The notes: generated by a model not told the origin, from the sequence alone. A stretch of DNA of 64,000 nt from Linum tenue (GCA_946122785.1 CAMGYJ010000005.1:35082002-35146001), one strand, 5' to 3'; positions 11,881-23,551 are shown, numbered from the stretch's first letter. Numbers and translations are program-made.

Positions 11881-12396
11881 CGCTATTCGTCGCCCTAAAA
11901 TTCAAATTTTATCGCCCTAAAACGCACTAAATCGACATATTTACCCCTTAATAAAATTTATATTATCCTTACTTTCGTCTCTCTCCCACCTCGGAGTAGC
12001 CGGAGTTCGAAGCTAATTCAAACGAAAAAAGGGCAAGGGAACAAGGAGTCGATTACTCGATTTAAGTATAATTGAACTCCTACTTGCAAAACGCGACCCA
12101 GCCGCCCGCTCACAGCTCCAGCGGCGGTTGTCGGAGAATTGACGCCGAAATTTTGGTGCCATTTTTGTACTTGTCCAAATAAATGCCACAGTTTTGTGTC
12201 CCCAATGAAAAGCAACCATATTAATAAATCCCAATGTAGCTTGCTTCCATGTCCCCAGCTGAAATGGACATGATCTTTGGTAGCCCGGCCACCGCTGTAG
12301 TTTTTTCCCTGTAAATAAATGCACTAAGGACATTAAAGTAAAATTAACTTAATTAGGGCGACGAATAAGGATTTTTAGGGCAACGAATAGCAATCC
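11881..12396. mobile_element. Small inverted-repeat element (MITE), family uncertain
   Basis: About 515 bp bounded by inverted repeats of roughly 20 bp: the left end reads GCTATTCGTCGCCCTAAAA and the right end, reversed, reads GCTATTCGTTGCCCTAAAA. The left repeat is followed by a second related copy (TTTATCGCCCTAAAA) and the right one is preceded by another (TTAGGGCGACGAATA), so the ends are doubled. The 106-codon frame inside (12013-12333, minus) has no recognised domain. No convincing target duplication was found. Related GACRAATAG motifs occur at 46676-46722. Confidence 0.5.
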
Positions 12397-12738
12397 TCAT
12401 AAATGCATAAAAAATTCAAAAGGGGTCACATAGTGGAGGGAGAATATGTAATCAGGTGCAATGAACAATTTATTTTTTATTGGTTTAATTTGTATTAGAC
12501 CGTTAGAAAATCATTATGAATTGATGTCCAATAAACAAGAATATTATAAAACTAGACAATTTTTTAAGCACACTAAATTATAAGCGCATTACTCTTAAAA
12601 CGAATTTTAAATATGAGTACTAAAAGGTCTAAAGTCCATACCTCACAATAACCACATGGTTCCACAAATAAAAACAATGAAACAAAGAGCCTAAACATAG
12701 AACAATAATCATGAAATCACTCAAACAACTTTCAAATA

Positions 12739-13381
12739 AGATGGCAATGGGTCGGGGACGGATAGTGCATATCCGTTATCCTACCCAAAGTAGTTTGGGT
12801 TTTACCATTACCCATACCCATATCTACATAAAAAACGGGTAGAAAATCCAAATCATGCTCATACCCGTTTGGGTTTCGGATATCCACGGTTATCCATGGG
12901 TATTAATTTTCTTTATGACCCCAATCAATATGTTAATATTACACGTATTCTCATGTTAGGTAAGACGAAAAGTACGACAATAATTCACTAGAATGAAGAA
13001 AATTAAGTAAAACAACACAATTTCATAAAAAAAAATTATATTTATATGTTAAATATAAAATATGTTAGAAAAAATATTGATTGTTTCTAGACAAAATACA
13101 TATGCATGTGTATAATCGGACGGGTTCATGTTGGATAGTGAAAAACCATTCCCACCCATTACCCGCAATATTCGGGTTCGGGTTTTACCCGTACCCACTA
13201 AAAATCATTCGGGTTCGGATTCTACCCTACCCGATTAGGTCAGATTCGGACGGATATCCACGGTTACAGATATTTTTGCCAACCCGAACCCACTAAAATT
13301 CATTCAGGTTCGAATTCTACCATACCCGATTAAGGCGGATTAGGACGGATATCCACGGTTACGGATATTTTTGCCATCGCT
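12739..13381. mobile_element. hAT-like MITE with GATGGCAA ends
   Basis: A segment starting near GATGGCAATGGGTCGGG and ending TATTTTTGCCATCGCT, so GATGGCAA forms the inverted ends. The string ACTTTCAAATA occurs immediately outside on both sides (12728-12738 and 13382-13392), suggesting a duplicated target, although the exact 8-bp frame is ambiguous. The interior is built from repeated ACCCG, TATCCACGGTTAC and GGTTCGG motifs. No coding capacity. Confidence 0.55.
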
Positions 13382-13392
13382 ACTTTCAAATA

Positions 13393-14101
13393 CAACTTCA
13401 ACACCATCTCATTCACCACCACAACTCCACAAGCAATTGATGAATCACTGCTTAGTTGTTACCCTATCATCATCATCATCTAATAAGTTAAACTGGGCCA
13501 AGGAACGAATATTACAATTTACAAAGCCAAACAATCAATAAATGAGAATAAAAACATGTACATTTACTCACTTACCGGTGTTTGAGCATATCCATACCAA
13601 GAAGAGGAATAAGTTGGACGTTGAAAGACTAAAGAATCTTTTCTTTGTGAACTATAACTTAATGAACATGTATGTGGTGAAAACATTTGAGTGTCGAATA
13701 TTTATCCAATGAAATAATGACGTATTTGATTGTAATTCATAGGACTCATGCTAATTAGAGAGTACATTCAAAACTAATCCCTTCGAATATGAGTGGATTA
13801 ACACCATAGACGTTTGGGTTGTGAAGCTTGGGAAGCTTTGATAAGTTAATGCAAGAATGTTGGAAAATGATACTTATGACAAAAATGAAGGAAGTGGAGC
13901 TACAAATAGGAAGAGAGATCATAATGAATGTTGGTGGTGGCAGTGACAATGGGATGGTGGTGGTGGCAGGATGGCAGTAGGATGGTGGCGGTTGCAGGTC
14001 TACTGCGTGGTGGTGGGAGTGGCAGGAAGAGAGAAAAATGAGTTTATAAGTTAGGGTTAGAGGAAGAGAGAGGGGTAGATATCTATCTATTTATCTATCT
14101 A
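13393..14101. other. Intergenic, no gene; simple repeats
   Basis: No gene is seen. Contains a GGTGGTGG/GGATGG-rich stretch at about 13930-14020 and a TCTA/TTTA microsatellite at about 14079-14105, immediately before the Helitron-like element. Confidence 0.5.
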
Positions 14102-14784
14102 TCTTCTATAAAATATATAAAGACTTTTCCAATAACCACCCTCATTCAAAAATCCAGTCCTACTACGCATCCACATCAGCACCCCTTTCCACTAATTAGA
14201 TTTTTTCTTAACTTCCCTTTCCACCAATAATAAGATGTTTTCGTAACTTCTTTTTTTCTTTTCATTATAATTTTCTTTGTAGTTATTCTGTACTCCAATT
14301 AGATTGTGCCACTTAACACACACTCTCTCTTATTTTTCAATCACCATACTATTTTTATTCGATCCATATTTTTTCCGCTTCAACTCCGAATTTAAATATT
14401 GTTGCGCAAAAAAATCAGATTTTATGTGATCTACTCAATGATACCCATTTTGATATAAGTTGAATTTTTTCTCTTTCAAAAACATTATCACAATCATATA
14501 TTCACAAGTCACTCTCATATTTGATAGTTGCTAAACTATATCAATATTATTCGATTCTACCGTCATAAAGTATATACTACCATAGATCACAAAACAAATT
14601 TCTTATTCTAATGAGTTACTAAATTATATCAATGTTTAATTTTGTACTATCATAATAATAATGCACAACAATTTCATGGGTGTTATAGAGGTTGTACAAA
14701 AATAGACAATGTAGGAGAAAAACTATTCCATAAAACATATTTCAAACAAAATTTACCCGGCCAACGGACCGGGTACAAAGCTAG
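14102..14784 (+). mobile_element. Non-autonomous Helitron-like element
   Basis: A 683-bp segment with Helitron-type ends. The 5' end is TCTTCTATAAAATATATAAA, preceded by A (14101). The 3' end is CTAG (14781-14784) followed by T (14785), so it sits in an A/T target. Six bases before CTAG ends a GC-rich hairpin, ACCCGG-(8 nt)-CCGGGT, at 14755-14774, in an otherwise AT-rich sequence. There are no inverted repeats or target duplication, as expected for rolling-circle transposons. No Rep/helicase is encoded. Confidence 0.7.
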
Positions 14785-14785
14785 T

Positions 14786-15489
14786 AGAGTTATGATGAGT
14801 TAGTGATTCTGTGATCTAATTTTTTGTTAAAAAATGATTGTAGTCTAATCTCATTCATCAATTTAAAAAAAGCAGGAAAGAGGACGAACTCAATCGTGTT
14901 TATAGAGGTTGTGAAAAATTACAACAAAAAGATTTGTTACCATATCTCAAAGTAGCTCGAACGAAGTGAAAAGGGGGAAGCAACTCGGTCGATAGGTTCT
15001 TGAGATGGTTTAGAAGGCGTTGTCCACTCCTGGAACATATAGCTTTTTCTGTGCAAGTCTATCTCCCAAAAAGGAAGCCTTGTAATTGAACAACCCGTCC
15101 ATAATTAACTTTGTAAAACACACCACCACCACCATGATTACTGATTAGCAATACAATTAGATTGTACCCCGACCAGTTGGCCGGTTGCAATATGATCACA
15201 TTAACTAACAAAGTTTCAAAGTTTAAATTACAGTAGTCTCCACTTCTCTTATATTTATGCCATGATTATATGTCAATGTTATATGAATTAACAAATAACG
15301 ATACCAATTTTACCAAATAGCAAGCTAGTTTCTTAGTTTTTACTATTAAGAAATTCAAATTATTCAATTTCTGGAAAAGAGAAAATGTGCATCTATCATA
15401 AAAATTACTAACATTGTAATAAGAGCCATCTATGTAGATTCTTGTTGAAAGTAAGCATATAGGTGTTTCAAAATAATAGCTATCACTTC
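14786..15489. other. Intergenic, nothing recognised
   Basis: AT-rich sequence between the Helitron-like element and the MULE. Short frames are present, but none resembles a known protein. No inverted-repeat boundary was recognised. Confidence 0.4.
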
Positions 15490-15589
15490 TTAACAATCGG
15501 GATTTTTCCAGAAATAGCACCTTTTAAAAAAAATTACAAAAATAGCACCCAGCCGAAAATATTTATAAAAATAGCACCCTTTTTTATGG

Positions 15590-15863
15590 ACCGCACCTCG
15601 AAGGTGCGGTTTATTATCCTGGGCCAAAACCACATCTTGGCCATGCGGTTTCACGTCTGACCTATAGAAACCGCATGGCCGAGGTGCGGTTTTGGCCTGA
15701 CCTGGCAAAACCGCATCCCCAAGGTGCGGTTTTGCCACACAAACCGCACCCCCCAGTGCGGTTTGTGTGTCAATTATTTTTCGACACCAGACATATATCC
15801 ATGCAGAATAACAGACGTGGGGCTGCATGGCAGACGAAAACCGCACCTCTAAGGTGTGATTTT
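15590..15863. repeat. Subterminal array of five AAACCGCA/TGCGGTTT hairpins
   Basis: Five short palindromic modules inside the left end of the MULE, at about 15590-15611, 15668-15693, 15707-15733, 15741-15764 and 15837-15863. The first is CCGCACCT-CGA-AGGTGCGG, a perfect stem. Related GGTGCGGTTT and AACGCACC motifs occur near the right end (18824-18863). Repeated subterminal motifs in transposons often bind the transposase; that role here is inference. Confidence 0.75.
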
Positions 15864-15963
15864 CATAAGTGATTTTGCCTATAAAAGACTGCCCGGAAAA
15901 CCTCTTCTCTTCACACCTCTCCTTCTCCTTTTCAATTTTCTGTTGTAGCTCTATATTTCTTTA

Positions 15964-17069
15964 GGGGTCGTTTGGATGTGGAAATTTGAGAATGTGGGAA
16001 TTGGTCTTAATTTCCACGTTATAGAAAACCTGGGAATTGACATGTGGAATTTGACTGAAATTCCATGTTTGGAATGAGCTGAACAGTGTGGAAATTGATA
16101 GTGTTGCATTTAATTGAAGTACCAATTTGCCCCTTTTCATATGATATGAGCTTCTAACGAACACACAACTTCAAGAATAATCAATCCACAACTTCAAGTA
16201 TAATCAATCCTAAATTGTTGTTCTCAATCCCCATCTCTCTAATACTAATACAAAGAAGAAAAGCAAAACACTAATCGTACGTCCCATTCCTATCCACTCT
16301 AAGCCCTCCACCATATAATTCCCCAATTCTTGGTGCCAACCAGTGATAAAGCAGAGGCAGAACAAGCACAAGAGCAACATCATAGCAGTAGTATAGCAAG
16401 AGCAGAAGCAGCAATACAACAACGGGAAAGCAGCAGGTGCGCGCACCACAGCATAAGGAGTAGCAATAGCAGCAGCAAGAGCAGCGCAACTCAAGTAGAC
16501 CTTAATAATCGTTGGAATTCTCGTAGCAACAGGGAAGGAGAAAGGAAGAGGAAATCAAGAGGCTTCTTCTCTCGCCGACGACTACCAAACATAGTCGGAT
16601 TTTGATTCTTCCTCTTTGAGCTTCGCGCCGTTCTTCCTCTTCATGCCACATAACACCCTTCATGAATCTCACGCAGTAGGTCATCCGGGACCTTCTTCCT
16701 TCTCTCGTTGGCGACCAACAAACAAGGAGGGAATTCGATTCTTCTTATCTAAGCTCCAAGTCGTTGATTGAGGAATAACAAGACGCTACAGTCGATAGTC
16801 ATGAGGAAGAAGAGGGTTTAGGGATAGAGAAAGGAAGGAAGGAGGGAGGGATATAATTGGGATAAAATGAAACAAAACGTGGGAATTGACAATTCCGGGG
16901 GGTAGGTGCCGTATTTTCAATTCCAACGAATGTGGGTTTTCTGTCCAATTACCACGTCCAATTACTACATCATTTTTTCTTATCCAAACGTAGGATTTTA
17001 ATTCAATTACTGCATTACGTGGGAATTGGACTCAATTCCCACGTTATATTACCACATCCAAACGACCCC
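15964..17069. mobile_element. PIF/Harbinger-like non-autonomous element nested in the MULE
   Basis: A 1106-bp element with a perfect 18-bp terminal inverted repeat, GGGGTCGTTTGGATGTGG, flanked on both sides by TTA (15961-15963 and 17070-17072), the trinucleotide duplication typical of PIF/Harbinger. The subterminal motif GTGGGAATTG recurs near both ends. The 91-codon frame inside (16330-16605) is serine-rich low complexity and not a recognised protein. It separates the MULE's left end from its transposase gene. Confidence 0.8.
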
Positions 17070-17180
17070 TTAGTGTTTTTACGATTAACGTTAACTCGTA
17101 AGTTTATTTTGTATTACTTTTTATTGTTATTTGTGATTTGTGATTTTTATGATATTAACTGGACTACGGTTTTTTTGCAG

Positions 17181-18845
17181 ATGGCATTCCAAAAGTTCAC
17201 TCTTGGCTTAGGGTGGAATGGTTACACGGAAGAGACCGGAAAGGGGGTCACCTACGTCGATGGCAATTTTCAAAAAGTAAAGGTCGCTACCAGACCGCTG
17301 CTTGAAGACCTCCATCAAATGTGCACTAACGTTACTTGCATAGATGACACGAGAAGAGTTGATCGTATGGTGTACCGATATCCAAACAGAGAAAGTAGGT
17401 CATTGTGGCATGAGGAATATCTCATAACCACTCAGGATGAAGTAGATTCCATGCTCGAATTCTTGAGGTCCAACAATCTTTCCAAAGACGAGATGTTCGT
17501 TTACACCGAGGCGGCCGTTGGCGTTGGAGGTCATTCTGGACACGGTCAAACATCTGGTATCCATGGTGGAGGTGAATTATATGGCGATCATCCCTACCAA
17601 AGTTACCATGATCCTCATTCCTATTTTCAGTACCAAGAACAAGGTGAAGGTCATCATCAATCTTTCCCGTCATATGAAGAAGAAGTTCAACCGGACCTCC
17701 CCAACCAACCTCAGTACAACTTCCAATCAGGCAGCGGTAGTTTTCACAACTACCATTATGGAGCTGATGAAGGTGCCTTTCATGAGCTGGATCAGATGGA
17801 AGCTGCCCTGCCAGCACCAGTTAGTGACCCCTCCTATGAAGATGGAGAGAACAACGTCAGTGCAGACAGCTCCGACCCTCTTGAAGGTGCTGATGATTCA
17901 GGACCAGAGTCAGACTCAGATAATGATGATGAGGTGGCTCGTGAACGTGTACCAGTCCCCTACTACAATCACATTCCAGACGACAATTGGATGGTCGACA
18001 GCGACATGGAGCCGCCAGAGATCCCAGTATGGGGTCCACTCACTGGGTTTATGAAGGGCCAACAATTTGGCTCGAAGAAGGAGGTGCGGCACGCCATTGA
18101 TACTGAAGCAATGACTCGGCATTTTGAATGACACACAACTCATTCCAACACTAAAAGGCTCATAGTCAGATGCCGTAATCATCATGAGGGGTGCAATGTT
18201 AGGATTCGGGCCATCAACAGCAAGAGACACGGCCACTGGGTCATATCCCGTGTGGTGAACACACACACATGTGTGTCATCCATAACTTCCCAAGGCCATC
18301 GACAGTTGAAATCCAGGGTGGTTGCTGCGGCTATCAAGCATCTAATTGAGCAAGATCCGGACCTAAAGGTGAAAGTCATAATCGCTGACATTGCAAGTCG
18401 TTATGGTTATATGATTAACTATAAGAAGGCGTGGCATGGAAAGCAGAAAGCTCTGGCCGCCGTCTTTGGTGATTGGGAAGAATCATATGCATTCCTTCCC
18501 AGGTTAATTTTGGCATTGGAGGCGTCTAACCCTGGCACTGTTTTCTCCCCTCGATACCAAGATGAAGAGATACAACCCCCAGAGCCAGGTAACAAACGCC
18601 ATTTCAGACGACTTTTTTGGGCATTCAAGCCATCTATTGATGGTTTTGGCTTCTGTGTCCCTATGACCCAAGTGGATGTTACATTCCTTACCAGCAAGTA
18701 CAAGGGCACTCTCCTGATTGCCAGTGGGGCGGATGCAAACAAACAAGTCTTTCCTTTAGCCTTCGCCATTGTTGAGGGAGAGAATGCTGATAGCTATGGA
18801 TGGTTTTTCCGGCAAACGCAGCTGTGGGGTGCGGTTTACTTATAA
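17181..18845 (+). pseudogene. MuDR-type MULE transposase, one stop codon and C-terminal truncation
   Basis: Transposase of a Mutator-like element. It starts at the ATG that directly follows TTTTTTGCAG. The N-terminal part (LGWNGYTEETGKGVTYVDG...) and an acidic middle region lead to the MuDR DNA-binding domain (FMKGQQFGSKKEVRHAID). A single in-frame TGA at 18129-18131 interrupts the frame, which continues unchanged with a zinc-binding-like RCRNHHEGCNVRI. The core domain follows: VDVTFLTSKYKGTLL carries the first catalytic aspartate, then DANKQVFPLAFAIVEGEN. After YGWFFRQTQ the frame runs into the right terminal repeat, so the second Asp and the Glu of the DDE triad are gone. It cannot be active. 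Confidence 0.88.
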
Positions 18846-18966
18846 AACGCACCTTAGGAGTGCGTTCCATTAAAAATGGTGCTATTTATGTAAAATTTTT
18901 CGGTTGGGTGCTAGTTTTGGGAAAAAAAATTAAACGTGCTATTATTGGAAAAATCCCTAAACAATC

Positions 18967-19940
18967 AACAATCTTCATCATCAACTCCACTATATTCATC
19001 ATTGATAGGTGCTTCACAACAACAGAATTTGCCTCATTATAGTTACAACTGTTGTTGGAGATTCATTTTTTTTCATCAATGATTATATTCAAAATTGTTG
19101 ATTTGGTTATGGACTTTGTGATGTAATCACTAAACTTGAAGTGAAAATTCAACTTCATTCTTTCTCCCCCGCCCTCTTTTCTTTGTAAATACTTCATTCC
19201 TTCATTTAATAACACATGAGGGATATGAGGTATCATTCTTCCACTATTTTTAATAGATTTTCAACAGTAATTCTACTCGGACTTCTTGATGATCCAAGAC
19301 AACAAACTCATATTTGGTAGCATTCACAACTCGAGTTGAATCCTAAATATGAAAATATTAGTAATTGAGTGGGTAGTATTCTCAATTGAAGTTGGATATT
19401 AAATAAGTAAATATGAAAAATCTAATAATAGATATTCATTATTTAGAGGAGCAATATAAGCTTTGGTGGGAACGATTCCTGAATTGATTGATCTCATTTG
19501 ATATAATAAAATAAAATGAAATAATATCAGATGCATAACATTAATAGCCTTAGTAAGAATTTATTGAATTGAGCAACAATTCTACTTCGTAGACTTATTT
19601 TCACAACACATCTTTTCTACTCGAACTGAAACTTAGAACTTTAATAAAACCAAGTGATTCTAAATATGGATATTAAATGTGTTATACAGTTTTGATACCT
19701 GTTCAGTACGGGAGCCATTAAATGAACGAAAAAAATAATACAACTTGACAATAATAAGGATACAGAAGTTTTTAAAGGATAAAATGCGTAGGATTTTATA
19801 TACGTGTATTAAATGGAGTTTTTACTAACTATGCGTTTTTTAGTATGATAGAATCGTGTTATTTTTCTTTTTATCTATTCATATGTATAAACACGTATAA
19901 CAATGGTAATAGAAATAATACGCTTATGTCGAAATAAACT
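18967..19940. other. Intergenic, AT-rich, nothing recognised
   Basis: No gene-like frame longer than about 80 codons and no clear transposon end is seen between the MULE and the SINE-like unit. Confidence 0.4.
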
Positions 19941-19949
19941 AAGGAAACA

Positions 19950-20085
19950 GGCCCAAGGTAAGATAGTCTAACGGTAAGTTGTCGAGACAATGAAGTCTTG
20001 GGAGTTGCATATCCCAGGTTCGAATCCAAGCGCGACCCATTGGTGTTCCCAGAGGTATAAGGCTGTTTGAGACGAAGCTCCATTA
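19950..20085 (+). mobile_element. tRNA-derived SINE-like unit
   Basis: Contains internal RNA polymerase III promoter-like boxes: an A box TAGTCTAACGG (19968-19978) and a B box GGTTCGAATCC (about 20018-20028), about 40 bp apart. The sequence does not fold as a complete tRNA. The downstream tail has no long A run, so the unit may be truncated. Confidence 0.5.
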
Positions 20086-21050
20086 ATTGAATGCAGATGG
20101 GGAGCGGATTAAGTGCATAAACTTGTGGTCAATAACCCCATGCATAACTCAATCAGAATCTGCCACATCAGCGCCTCTTCTCTCTCTCTCTCTCTCTCTC
20201 TCATGGAAAGTCTTTAATTTTCCCCCTTATTCTTTAACGGACGATTTCTCACTCGTATTAAGTCGGAATTTAATTTTTTTGCGCAGTTAGATCAGATTAA
20301 TTGTGCCCTTCAAAATGATATTCACTTTGATATATTTTGGAACAAAAAAATTCGAACCAGTTATTACCCGTCTATACCATATGATATTGACTAGTATTAA
20401 ATAAGAGCATACCATATGGTATGAAAAATACCACCCCATACCAGGGTGGTATAGCATGGTATGGAGTTGATAACAAGAGGTATGAAATTTTTTCACCAAG
20501 AAATTTTAAATCCAATAGATCATGATTAAATCATTCCTTCTGTGCAAAAATTTTCGAAAACGATTAAAAAACGAAGGAGATACCATATGGTATGGAGTTG
20601 GTAACGAGACATATGCAATTTTTTTCTCAAAAAATATTCAAAATGGATCTCATTTTGTAGAGCACAATGAACTCGTTCCATCTGTGCAAAAAAATAAAAA
20701 CAAATTGAAATCCGAGTTAGAAAGAAGAAGATATGATCCGATTAAGAAAAATAGGGAAACAAAATGTCTTTGATTTACAACCCTTAGAAGTTAGATCTGC
20801 AGCCACTTAAAAGAAGGGTCCGAATTTGGTTACTCATGTTAAGCACACTAAGGTTATGCACCCTATATTGAGCCATGCAGATAGCCCCCAAATTTAGTAG
20901 TCAAATTTAGTAGGACCTGCTGTCACAAATTGGCATGTGAAATTTTTTAACTAGGTAGGTACTATCATCAAGAACCTACTTATATGTATGGGAGGAAGAT
21001 TTGGTTTCCTTTGGATTCTGATATTTCTTGGGCTTTGTAAAATAACAGTA
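20086..21050. other. Intergenic with TC microsatellite and ATACCATATGGTAT repeats
   Basis: No gene. A TC dinucleotide run spans 20179-20202. The palindrome-like ATACCATATGGTAT recurs between 20375 and 20600. At about 20896-20945 there is a short segment repeated, with changes, at about 35583-35617. Confidence 0.5.
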
Positions 21051-21051
21051 T

Positions 21052-23551
21052 AGGTGTCAAAACAGAACCCGACCCGTCTAACCCGCCTGATCAACCCAAC
21101 CTGCAACCCGATCGCAACCCAAATTGACTAAAAGTCAACAACCCGTAATCCGCCCGATCTGCAACCCGATTTACCCGCAACCCGATTAAACCAAACCCGA
21201 TTAATCCACAACCTGATTAACTCGAACCCGACTAACCCGCAACCCGACCGACTCAACCCGAACTTCACCTAATCTACTTGAATAATTATTATATTATATA
21301 ATACATAGTTTTTCAAAATAACTTTTTCATTCTAAACTTAGGTAAAATTATTTCTTCATTTCATATAGGAAATTTAAAAATATGAAACTCACTTGATATT
21401 ATGTATTTTAAAAAAATTACAAAAATTGAAACATGAAGGTAACTTGCACACTAAGTTCTTTAACATAATTAAAAAAAAAGAAAATATGAAATATAAAATC
21501 AACACATTGTGAATATTAATAATGAATCATTAATAATTGAGATCATGGACAATATTAATATAATATATAAATTAAAATTTTGGTTAATTTAATTATTCAA
21601 TAAAGTTATCAATTAAAAATAAATAAAGTAAAGCAATGTATTTGATAATTTGATGCTTTTAAAAGAGTTGGAAAATTTTGGTGTATTCAACTTTTTGGGA
21701 AGAGAAAGAAGAGGGAAATTATGTTCTTTGAATTTTTTAGAAAAGAAAAGAGGGTATTTTGTTGGTTTTGATTTGTGGGAAGTGAAGAAGTGGAAAAGTT
21801 TGGTTCTTTTGATTATGAAAGAGAAACAATGAGGAAAATTTTGAGTTTTCAACTTTTTTTGAAAAGAAGGAAGGAAGAGGGAAATTTGGTTCTTCAAATG
21901 GAAGAGAAAGAGGAGGGAAATTTCAAATTTGATTCTTTCAATTTTTTGGAAGATAAAGATGAGGGAAAATTTCTAATTTACGGAAGGAGAAAGAAGGAGG
22001 AGAATTTTAGAATTTTAATTTATTTTTGAAAAAGAAAGAAGAAAACAAATTTGTTGTTCACCGCAATCATTTATTTTAGAAAAATTCACTTTATTTGTCT
22101 ACTTGTTTTCTATGCTCTACATTTATTACAATTTCAACACTACATGATCGTTATTTGACAATATTTAGTAAATTTTTTGTACATTTAAGTTGTGTTCAAG
22201 TTGAACTTTCATTTCAAAATGGGTGTTAAAATTGGCTTGTTAAGTCTTACGATTGCAATAACTCATTCGAGTTGCGGGTTTGGAAATTTTGGTTAATCGG
22301 CTTGTGGGTCACTTTGGAATGGAAAATAAGAGGGAGGTTTGGATGGGAACTATGGAATGGAAAATTTATGGGCGGGTGAATATGAGCCAACAATTATACT
22401 AAACTTGATAAGTAATTTTTGACGGTTCGTTGTTTAGGGTATAAAGTATATGGTTAAGGTATAGGGTATAAGGTACATATGGTTAGGGTGTATATGGTTA
22501 GGGTATAAGGTATTGATGATTTTGACGGTTCTAAGTTTTTTATTAATATATGTTCACTTGAAGTCATTTAAAATATTTAACGGCAGGAGAACTTTTTTTA
22601 ATTTATGTTTATGGTACGTGCTTAGGGTACAGGGTATATGGTTTAGAGTATATGATATATGGTTAGCGTATAGCAAATATCACTTTTTATCTATGTTTCG
22701 AAAATCAAAGTATGAATTTCACTTTAAATTAACTATACTAGCAAAATCACAACTCATATGGATATATGGTTAGGGTATAGGGTATGTTGTTAGTGTATAA
22801 TATATTGATGGTTTAGGGTATACGATCAACAACATATATTAACTTAATATTGTCGATTAAGAGTAAGGCTAAGTGTATAGGATATATGTTATTGAGTAAG
22901 TTATGATTGAAGTCACAACGATTTTACTAAATTTGATAGTTAATCTTTAATGGTTCAATTTTTAGGGTAATTCGAACAATTTTACAAATAAATCGTTTGG
23001 CAATAGTTTACTGAAGCTATTAGGGCAATGAGTTATTTCGAAATAACTCCTTTTACCACTCTGCTTTTTCCAAATACCAGATTTGCATGGTTATTCTAAA
23101 CGAGATACTATAATCTAATTACTACTGAATAATATTAAAATACCAAATAAATAATTAATGGTGTCTTTTGGTTGCAAATGTTGATATAACCATTACTATT
23201 AGCTAGTGTACTTTACCAACTATGATTAATTACATAACAAGTTTTCAAGCCATATAAATTGATTCAACATTTTGACTAGTTTTTTTAAAATTAAGTATAT
23301 ATACGAGGTAGAAAGAAACTTGTTAAAAATTGAGAAAAATATTTTAAATTAGTGTATAAAATGTGTAAGTTGGTAACGAGTAAGGAATAAGTTACTCGAT
23401 GCGCTGACCGAACAACCCGCAACCCGACCCGCCCGCAACCCGTTTCAACCCGAACCCGATGAACCCTAACTCGATAAACTCGTAACCTGGTGAACCCGCA
23501 ATCCGTTTGAACCCGAACCCGATTAAACCCAGCACGAACCCGCTTGACACC
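21052..23551. mobile_element. Large hAT-like non-autonomous element with AGGTGTCAA ends
   Basis: About 2.5 kb bounded by inverted AGGTGTCAA (21052) and TTGACACCT (ending about 23551). Both ends are followed inward by runs of CAACCCGACCCG-type repeats. The interior is very AT-rich, with a GAAGAGGGAAATTT-like repeat zone (about 21650-22030) and a zone of repeated GGTTAGGGTATA motifs (22430-22870). No transposase is recognisable. No clear 8-bp duplication was found. Confidence 0.5.

Larger units (their letters stand above)
15499..18957 (+). mobile_element. Mutator-like element (MULE) with decayed transposase
   Basis: A 3459-bp element. The left end starts GGGATTTTTCC and the right end is GGAAAAATCCC. 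The inverted repeats continue imperfectly for more than 80 bp (AATAGCAC, GCACCCA.CCGAAAA and ATAAATAGCACC blocks occur on both sides). The flanking 9-mers TTAACAATC (15490-15498) and TAAACAATC (18958-18966) match at eight of nine positions, the target-duplication length of Mutator elements. It carries a truncated MuDR-type transposase, a subterminal array of GGTGCGGT hairpins (15590-15863) and a nested PIF/Harbinger-like element (15964-17069). Confidence 0.88.

Noticed and set aside
12013..12333. 106-codon minus-strand frame inside the small element
   Set aside because: No domain and low similarity to any family I know; the element is too small to be autonomous.
15490..15872. Frames of 118 and 65 codons in the MULE left end
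   Set aside because: They are translations of the GGTGCGGT hairpin array on either strand.
16210..16605. Serine/glutamine-rich and cysteine-rich frames in the Harbinger-like element
   Set aside because: Products of GCAGCA-type simple repeat with frames open on both strands; no domain.
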